NCBI GenBank assembly: GCA_034096865.1
Contig: JAWQFJ010016250.1
Span: 122,501 to 135,000, forward strand
From: Theodoxus fluviatilis
Taxonomy: Eukaryota; Mollusca; Gastropoda; Cycloneritida; Neritidae
Length of the DNA stretch: 12,500 nucleotides
Direction of reading: 5' to 3'
How positions within the stretch are numbered: the stretch's first letter is position 1; every line of letters begins with the position of its first letter. A program made the position numbers and the translations under genes. Of the stretch, positions 7,441 through 12,500 are shown one piece after another. Under the pieces are notes generated by a model. The model did not search any database, was not told the origin of the DNA, and saw only the letters and a program-made list of their open reading frames with translations.

Positions 7441-8467
7441 GAACTTTGATCAGCAGCACAGACTCCCGAAGGCCTTGCCAGTAGATGCGCATGTCCTTTT
7501 GACTTACAAAAGCGAGTCTGTGTGTCCGTTAAAAAGGTCAGAATTTTAAATGTTGTCTAAAAACAGGAATTTTTCACAATTTCCTAATTTCGCTAAGGTT
7601 TTGGAGATTGGATACCTGACCCATGTATGGTGTATAGAGCAAAGTCATCCCAATCTCTTTATACCAGTTTAACTCTTCCAAACTCATAACATTGTAGTAC
7701 ACATGCTATATTTTCATATTAGGTCACCCGTGTCGGGTGTCATCCGTTTAAAACCCTAACGTTGGAATTTTTTCTCCCAGACTATTAAGTCTATCAACAC
7801 CCAATTCGGCTTGATGGTGTATGATGACAAAGCGACTTGACCCCGCTTCAAGGTCAAGGTCGCAGTTGCCTTAAATGTTGTCTAAACAACAGCCATTTTC
7901 TCACATTCGCTCAGCATGTGAGTCGTGTGGGCTTGCCCTTCTTTTCTGTATATCTGTACATGCACGAGAAGGGGGTATGCTCCAGCCACAGTAGCATCAG
8001 CCTTTTCAGCAATCGAACCCACCAGACTCCTTCATCATTAGGAAGATGCCGCAAGCTAGGAAAACATTAAAACCCACAGGGATCATCGCATACCAATCTC
8101 AAAACCTATCCCACAAACTCTTTTCATGGCTATGTTTTTATGAGCCTTCCATGAATTGTGAGAGTAGGGGACTTGACAGTATCCAAGCACAATCTCAGTC
8201 TCGCAGATATAACATTGGGCCTTGATAAGTTGTTCATTACTTTCCACTCGGCCAAACACGCAATACCTGCACACTCAATATCTCCACTGTTAGTCACGGA
8301 ATCTACTCTAATATGAACGTTACACTTTTTCTGCAGATGGCACGGTGGTTGCACATACCTACCGGGTATTGTGTCTGTTTTTCGTGCGTCAGTTGGTCTT
8401 CTCTCTAGTTTCATTCTCTGGGTTGTGTGGGGGCTGCTATAAGTCGTCTGCAACTCCTTATAGCTGT
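7441..8467. other. Unassigned stretch; diverged direct repeat and short cysteine-rich frames
   Basis: No gene is supported. A diverged ~50-bp direct repeat links 7534-7590 and 7855-7910 around the exact shared 16-mer TTAAATGTTGTCTAAA (7546-7561 and 7871-7886). On the minus strand, 8130-8483 is open for 117 codons and an overlapping frame at 8083-8274 holds CRYC and CYIC spaced like a zinc ribbon, but neither has an ATG-driven context, splice signals or known family that I can identify. Confidence 0.4.
7836..7862. promoter_or_regulatory. Cluster of nuclear-receptor half-sites
   Basis: TCAAGGTCA at 7848-7856 is a full match to the extended half-site bound by estrogen-related-type receptors. 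It runs into a second AGGTC half-site with no spacer, and CTTGACC at 7836-7842 is inverted relative to it. The cluster lies at the edge of the diverged repeat, so it may be a property of that repeat family and not of a host promoter. Confidence 0.25.
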
Positions 8468-8939
8468 GGCGGTCAGCCCTCACACAAAACAGGGGTCAAG
8501 AAGATTAGTTACATGTTATGATGTGATTGTAAATAATTTTGTACATGGGTGAGAGGTAAAACTACTAGAACAAATAACACTGAGATCAGAACAAGGGACA
8601 TAACCAGGGTCATGGTTTTGATTAATTGTATGAATGTAGAATTCTGTTTCTGAAGAGGAAAATTTGCAATGTGAGTGATGTGTACATTTGTTTGCACAAC
8701 CTCAGCCGTGTTATATAAGCAATAATATCTTTGAGGTTCTGAGGCATGCTGCTATGATTATTATACTGTCGTATGTATAATATATGGTGTCACTGGCTCT
8801 TTATTAAGAAAGAATACTGGATGTTGTGTTAATCGTTGGTTATTATGCTTTCTTAATAAAGATGCCCATTTTCTCTCTCGAATCAAGTGTGCTGTGGTCT
8901 TGTGCAAAAAAGGATTTGTGTGAAAGAATGCAACACAAA
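8468..8939. repeat. 472-bp LTR-like direct repeat, copy 1
   Basis: This segment recurs at 9337-9808 (offset 869) with no difference that I can find. Inside it, read on the plus strand, are TATATAAG (8712-8719), AATAAA (8855-8860) and a GT-rich stretch after it, the order seen in the U3-R-U5 of an LTR. TGTT at 8514 and AACA at 8932-8935 could be LTR ends, giving about 422 bp. However, the identity extends 46 bp further left than a TG-to-CA element would, and no target-site duplication is visible. A 15-bp perfect inverted repeat (8798-8812 with 8848-8862) encloses 35 bases and includes the AATAAA. The short hydrophobic minus frame in it is likely chance. Confidence 0.92.
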
Positions 8940-9158
8940 CACAATTTTTTGCACGGGGCCACAGATCACGGTTGTTGGATGCCATTAGCAGATGGTTTCT
9001 CATGTTGTCTGCTCCTAACTTCCGGTCAGTGCGCTGACCGCGCTCAGCTTCTGGAGGGGGGTCTGGCAATTGCCAGCCCCAGTGCGTGAACGCACGCGCA
9101 GGAATCAGGTCATTCCTGAATTGTCCCAGGGAGAACTGGCATCAACTCAAAATTTTTC
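8937..9158. repeat. 222-bp multi-hairpin dispersed repeat, copy 2
   Basis: This is the second copy of the block at 3790-4011 (offset 5147, same orientation). Its hairpins fall at 9023-9040, 9058-9080, 9082-9095, 9099-9118 and 9126-9139. Its first three bases (AAA) are also the last three of the 472-bp repeat, so the two blocks abut with a 3-base overlap. To the right it passes into sequence unlike that flanking copy 1. Confidence 0.9.
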
Positions 9159-9336
9159 CCCACCCTCCACCCCTAGCTGCCACCAACCTTGTTGTTTTAC
9201 TAAACAGTCACATATATTGCTTTCCATGTACTGACTGGTTACTCAATTGATCGCGTCCCTAGTGACTCTGGAAGGGTAGGAGCCATGCTTTTTCCCATGG
9301 GGTTTTTTACCGCAGGTCCTTCCTTCATATTATTTA
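9159..9336. other. Unique spacer between the 222-bp repeat and LTR-like copy 2
   Basis: About 180 bases with no open frame or recognised motif. It begins CCCACCCTCCACCCC and ends in a pyrimidine-rich then AT-rich stretch. If the flanking 472-bp copies are true LTRs, this and the 222-bp block form the whole internal region. A primer-binding site starting TGG is not visible directly after copy 1, and no strong polypurine tract precedes copy 2. Confidence 0.6.
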
Positions 9337-9808
9337 GGCGGTCAGCCCTCACACAAAACAGGGGTCAAGAAGATTAGTTACATGTTATGATGTGATTGTA
9401 AATAATTTTGTACATGGGTGAGAGGTAAAACTACTAGAACAAATAACACTGAGATCAGAACAAGGGACATAACCAGGGTCATGGTTTTGATTAATTGTAT
9501 GAATGTAGAATTCTGTTTCTGAAGAGGAAAATTTGCAATGTGAGTGATGTGTACATTTGTTTGCACAACCTCAGCCGTGTTATATAAGCAATAATATCTT
9601 TGAGGTTCTGAGGCATGCTGCTATGATTATTATACTGTCGTATGTATAATATATGGTGTCACTGGCTCTTTATTAAGAAAGAATACTGGATGTTGTGTTA
9701 ATCGTTGGTTATTATGCTTTCTTAATAAAGATGCCCATTTTCTCTCTCGAATCAAGTGTGCTGTGGTCTTGTGCAAAAAAGGATTTGTGTGAAAGAATGC
9801 AACACAAA
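9337..9808. repeat. 472-bp LTR-like direct repeat, copy 2
   Basis: Second copy of 8468-8939. TATATAAG is at 9581-9588, AATAAA at 9724-9729, and the inverted repeat arms at 9667-9681 and 9717-9731. After the shared AACACAAA the sequence continues GGTCTTTAG, unlike copy 1, so the right boundary is sharp at 9808. Confidence 0.92.
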
Positions 9809-10498
9809 GGTCTTTAGTTCTGAATTGAAAGGACAGCTTTGTTTGCCTGACGCATCGAGAATGAAGAATTCGATCCGCGCAGTTGGTGAGATGATAGCGA
9901 ACGGCTCTGAATTTGAAACCACTATCTACTAAGCGGATGCGGTCGCGTATAGGCTGATTAAGGAACGTAGCTGCGACTCCAGCCGCCGACAGATTTCGTC
10001 ACTATCACACTCTGTGCACGTCTTCCAGCTGTGGCGTCGGGACACTGTCCTTGATCAGCGTGTTTGTTTACAACTCGTTTTCGGGTCTGTGTACAAATTA
10101 CACAAGTAAATCTTATCAGATATCAGTATTCTCAGTGATTTATATAGTTGTCTAAACATTGCAGCCAAAATGAAGGATTCCTCCATAAATACCTGAATCA
10201 AAGTAACGAAATATGACATTTTGACAGCGCCCATCCTTCAGCGCATGCAGACTGTTGCTAGTCCATCTGTTCCGTCTTCTGTCTATCCATACAACAGTCC
10301 ATCTCTGTTCATGGATCCATGCAATACTGTGCAGTGCACGCACACATACAAGACAATGCAAAAGAGCCATATCTCTGGTCTACACTACACAAAGCAAAAT
10401 CATGAAACTCTTCACACATACAAGGGAGGATGCAACACAATGTTTTTTAAAGGCAACCAAGTTTTATCATTAGCCTTTTCCAATTACACCTGTCATGG
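9809..10498. other. Intergenic spacer, no gene seen
   Basis: Short open frames occur on both strands but none has recognisable content. The longest, a plus-strand one starting at 10221, stays open only by running into the CA tract. A segment near 9860-10060 is GC-richer with several CG dinucleotides, but no promoter elements stand out. Confidence 0.5.
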
Positions 10499-10547
10499 AC
10501 ACACAGACACACAAACACACGGACACACACACACACACACACACACA

Positions 10548-10580
<33 letters not shown>
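10499..10580. repeat. Compound (CA)n/(CACG)n microsatellite
   Basis: Interrupted CACA units lead into a pure CA run, then about five GCAC units (near 10549-10567), then CA again to 10580. The internal CACG block is a separate expansion nested in the CA tract. Confidence 0.95.
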
Positions 10581-10747
10581 GCCCGAATGCATCCCCAAAC
10601 CTGACCATTATTGCTGTCAAATGCAGTTATCCGCATCCCACTCCATTCAGAGCACCATCTGACAATACAAAGTGAGGGGACACTATACATGGTGTATCAA
10701 AAACCCGCTCATGCTTCTTCGGAGACGAAGGCAGGCTTAGTTTGGAT

Positions 10748-10753
10748 TTTATT
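10748..10753 (-). terminator. Poly(A) signal AATAAA
   Basis: The plus strand reads TTTATT, giving AATAAA on the minus strand, in the orientation and position needed to end the bZIP transcript. Confidence 0.5.
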
Positions 10754-11615
10754 CAAATGCAGTTAAACACAATCAATGTGACGTTAGATGCCAATCAAAG
10801 TCCCCTGTCATAATACACATCTCTGGCTGCTCAGTTTAGGGAGCCCTCTTCAATCCTCAGCCAGTGACCTGTCCCAAAAGCCAGTGGCTGCCAGAGGAAA
10901 CTAAACTGCAGTGGGTTACACTTCACACACATCTCTGTCTTTGTTCTAAACGCTGGATGACATAAAAAAACAGAGACCACAGGGTCCTCTTGGCTTAAAA
11001 AGTAATACAGTAAAACAGTAAAAAAAAACAGGATAAAACATGAAATAAAAACAGGAAGAAGAACATTTTTCTCATACAATGATTTGCTTTGACTCACATA
11101 ATAACATGCTCTACAAAACTTGTCAGTTTAAATCAAAACATGATACCGACCTACAGCAACGTCACTGTGCACTGATTTGGGGTCACGTTTCATTCTTATG
11201 CAAGGTTGCACTTTTTCAGTAACACAAATAGAGGATCAAACTTTTTAGTTTTAAGTAAACCAATAATTCAGAAGAAAAGACAATATTATGCTATTTATGT
11301 TGCTGTAACTCGCATAAGAATCTGTTCTGCATCGTTTGAGATAACGCGTGCCTTCAGCAAGAAATCAATGCATATATTAGAAGTCATATTTTGTTCTCAT
11401 ATAAGTTTTCACTTCTCCAGCAAAAACTAAATCCACAGAAGTCAATAACCAGGTTTCATTTTTGGAGCCAGTGGCTCGTCACACAGATGGAGAAAATACA
11501 CACTGCCAGCAATAAGCCTGTGACTATCGCTGATAACTTCACACACGTCAGGACGGAAAGCTGCAGTGACACCTGAGGTCGCAAGGGCTCCATCATGTCT
11601 AGGAATCTCAAGATG

Positions 11616-11623
11616 TATCTACA
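11616..11623 (-). promoter_or_regulatory. Pumilio-type RNA element (TGTAGATA) in the likely 3' UTR
   Basis: TATCTACA on the plus strand gives UGUAGAUA in the minus-strand transcript, a full match to UGUANAUA bound by PUF proteins, which usually repress or destabilise mRNAs. It is about 370 bases after the stop codon. One 8-mer is weak evidence by itself. Confidence 0.3.
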
Positions 11624-11986
11624 GCACAGGGGTGAGGTGTTTCACAACCGCTTCTCTGTGATGGCTAATATGAGATGCAATCAAAACTGCCGCTACTTTA
11701 CAATTAAAACATGAACAAGTTGGAACTGATGAACAGCAAAATCAAGGCTATTGTAACTGGCCTATTAAAAAAAAGATTTAGGGAGGGTGAGAATCCCACT
11801 GCAGAAAACTTCCATTTTCCTGTTATGAAAACGCGTAAGTAAGAGGATCCAAGAGATTAATTTTGTTTTTCTTTTGAGTCTCAAGGAAACTTATCACAGA
11901 ATAAAGTACACAATTCTCTGGGAACATTATGGACACAGCAGGTCAGCCTATGAAGGAGGGTTTGTCCTTTGAAAGGAAGTCCTCAT

Positions 11987-12500
11987 TCATCGCCTCGAGT
12001 GGCTGTTGTAGAGCATGTGGTGCAGTCTGGCGTTATCTGCCTGCAGCAACTCGATATGCGCTAGCAGCCTGACGTACTCCTGCTCCAGAAATGCACAGCG
12101 TTGAGCAATCTCCTCCTCCTTCTGCCTCCGAGCATCCCGGGACCGTTTTGCAGCCTCGTTGTTCTTCTTCCTCCTCTCCCAGTAGGCATCGTCCTTTCGC
12201 TCTTCAGGAACAGGAATTGCCTTCTTCTCGTCGTCTTTGGGGTTTGAGATACTCGGGGTTTCGCTTTCCGTCTTCACCTCTGGAGTATCAGAATCTCTTC
12301 TTTGTATCGTTTGGCTAAAACCAACTCCAATCGGTACAGGATAACAGCGAGAAAATGCAGAATTCATGGAAAAGGGTGCCAAAGTTGGCATGGAAACTGC
12401 AAATCCAACTCCAGCAGGGTGTAAATGGGATGCACTAAAGTTTGATATGGCTGAAGAGTGATCAGATCTACCCAATGTCGAAGACAAGGGTGGCTTAGGT
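11987..12500 (-). CDS. bZIP transcription factor, PAR/CES-2/E4BP4 group, C-terminal part
   Basis: This is the C-terminal ~170 residues of a nuclear DNA-binding factor, open to the window edge, so the start is missing. The order is a Ser/Pro-rich region, an acidic stretch ([12 protein letters not shown]), a short [20 protein letters not shown] lead-in typical of this group, and the basic region with [13 protein letters not shown]. The zipper follows at once, with heptad positions I-L-L-L-L through [19 protein letters not shown] and [15 protein letters not shown]. The protein stops soon after (YNSHSRR, TGA at 11989-11987), so the zipper is C-terminal, as in CES-2 and giant-like members. The family binds TTACGTAA-type sites as dimers and acts in cell-death specification, circadian output or patterning in other animals; the role here is unknown. 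A full PAR domain is not evident in the visible part. No break is seen. Confidence 0.93.
   Translation of the reverse strand, partial: PKPPLSSTLGRSDHSSAISNFSASHLHPAGVGFAVSMPTLAPFSMNSAFSRCYPVPIGVGFSQTIQRRDSDTPEVKTESETPSISNPKDDEKKAIPVPEERKDDAYWERRKKNNEAAKRSRDARRQKEEEIAQRCAFLEQEYVRLLAHIELLQADNARLHHMLYNSHSRR

Larger units (their letters stand above)
10730..11986 (-). other. Probable 3' UTR of the bZIP gene
   Basis: Downstream of the bZIP stop codon the minus strand is AT-rich, without a supportable gene, as far as an AATAAA at 10753-10748, the only canonical poly(A) signal on that strand that I found in this interval. Cleavage 10-30 bases beyond would end the transcript near 10720-10738, giving a 3' UTR of about 1.25 kb. 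A Pumilio-type element (UGUAGAUA) lies at 11623-11616. The length is inferred from one hexamer and could be shorter if an intron or variant signal is used. Confidence 0.5.

Noticed and set aside
8083..8483. Minus-strand overlapping frames, one with CRYC and CYIC like a zinc ribbon
   Set aside because: The frame is only 63 codons, lacks other zinc-ribbon features and splice signals, and the cysteines could be chance.
8509..8697. 62-codon hydrophobic minus frame, repeated at 9378-9566
   Set aside because: Its duplication only reflects the 472-bp repeat; no other evidence that it encodes a membrane peptide.
8761..9069. 102-codon minus-strand frame
   Set aside because: It spans the junction of two separate repeats (472-bp and 222-bp), so it is an accidental fusion.
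9860..9960. Possible tRNA-like segment around GAATTCGATCC
   Set aside because: No matching A box or acceptor stem pairing could be found, and the B-box similarity is partial.
10221..10604. 127-codon plus-strand frame ending in His-Thr repeats
   Set aside because: Kept open by the CA/CACG tract; the part before the tract has no recognisable content.

Overview
The window looks like a stretch of animal nuclear genome, most likely from a lophotrochozoan such as a mollusc (a lineage inference from the types of repeat and the codon-level look of the retroelement relics, not a species call). It is gene-poor and repeat-rich. One host gene is clear: the 3' end of a bZIP transcription factor of the PAR/CES-2/E4BP4 group on the minus strand, running off the right edge (11987-12500), followed by about 1.25 kb of likely 3' UTR with one poly(A) signal (10748-10753).

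Layout. 1-~1900: the 5' part of a Jockey-type non-LTR retrotransposon on the minus strand, with 5' UTR, a gag-like ORF1 with zinc knuckles and the start of ORF2 (apurinic-type endonuclease). It is broken by stops and frameshifts. 1950-2394: spacer with a run of 28 C, a CCAAT box and a MEF2-type site. 2395-3039: about 645 bp of composite (CT)n microsatellite, directly followed by a TATA/initiator-like pair and (CA)38. 3197-5580: largely non-coding DNA holding copy 1 of a 222-bp multi-hairpin repeat (3790-4011), a 72-bp tandem duplication and a paired YY1-type motif. 5586-6080: relic of a Ty3/gypsy-type pol (RNase H-integrase tether, integrase zinc finger and core fragment), minus strand. 6081-6880: a 114-bp-period minisatellite that begins exactly in that pol relic. 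6933-7440: a coding-like but unrecognised plus-strand stretch. 7441-8467: unassigned DNA with nuclear-receptor half-sites. 8468-9808: two apparently identical 472-bp direct repeats with LTR-like architecture, enclosing copy 2 of the 222-bp hairpin repeat. 9809-10730: spacer with a second (CA)n tract. 10730-12500: 3' UTR and final coding exon of the bZIP gene.

No operon, CRISPR array, rRNA or convincing tRNA is present. The best candidates for something undescribed are the 222-bp repeat (five successive hairpins, two copies with no differences seen), the 472-bp LTR-like pair around one of its copies, and the minisatellite grown out of a retroelement pol gene. All identity statements come from reading the sequence by eye, and family names are from recognised motifs, not from a search.
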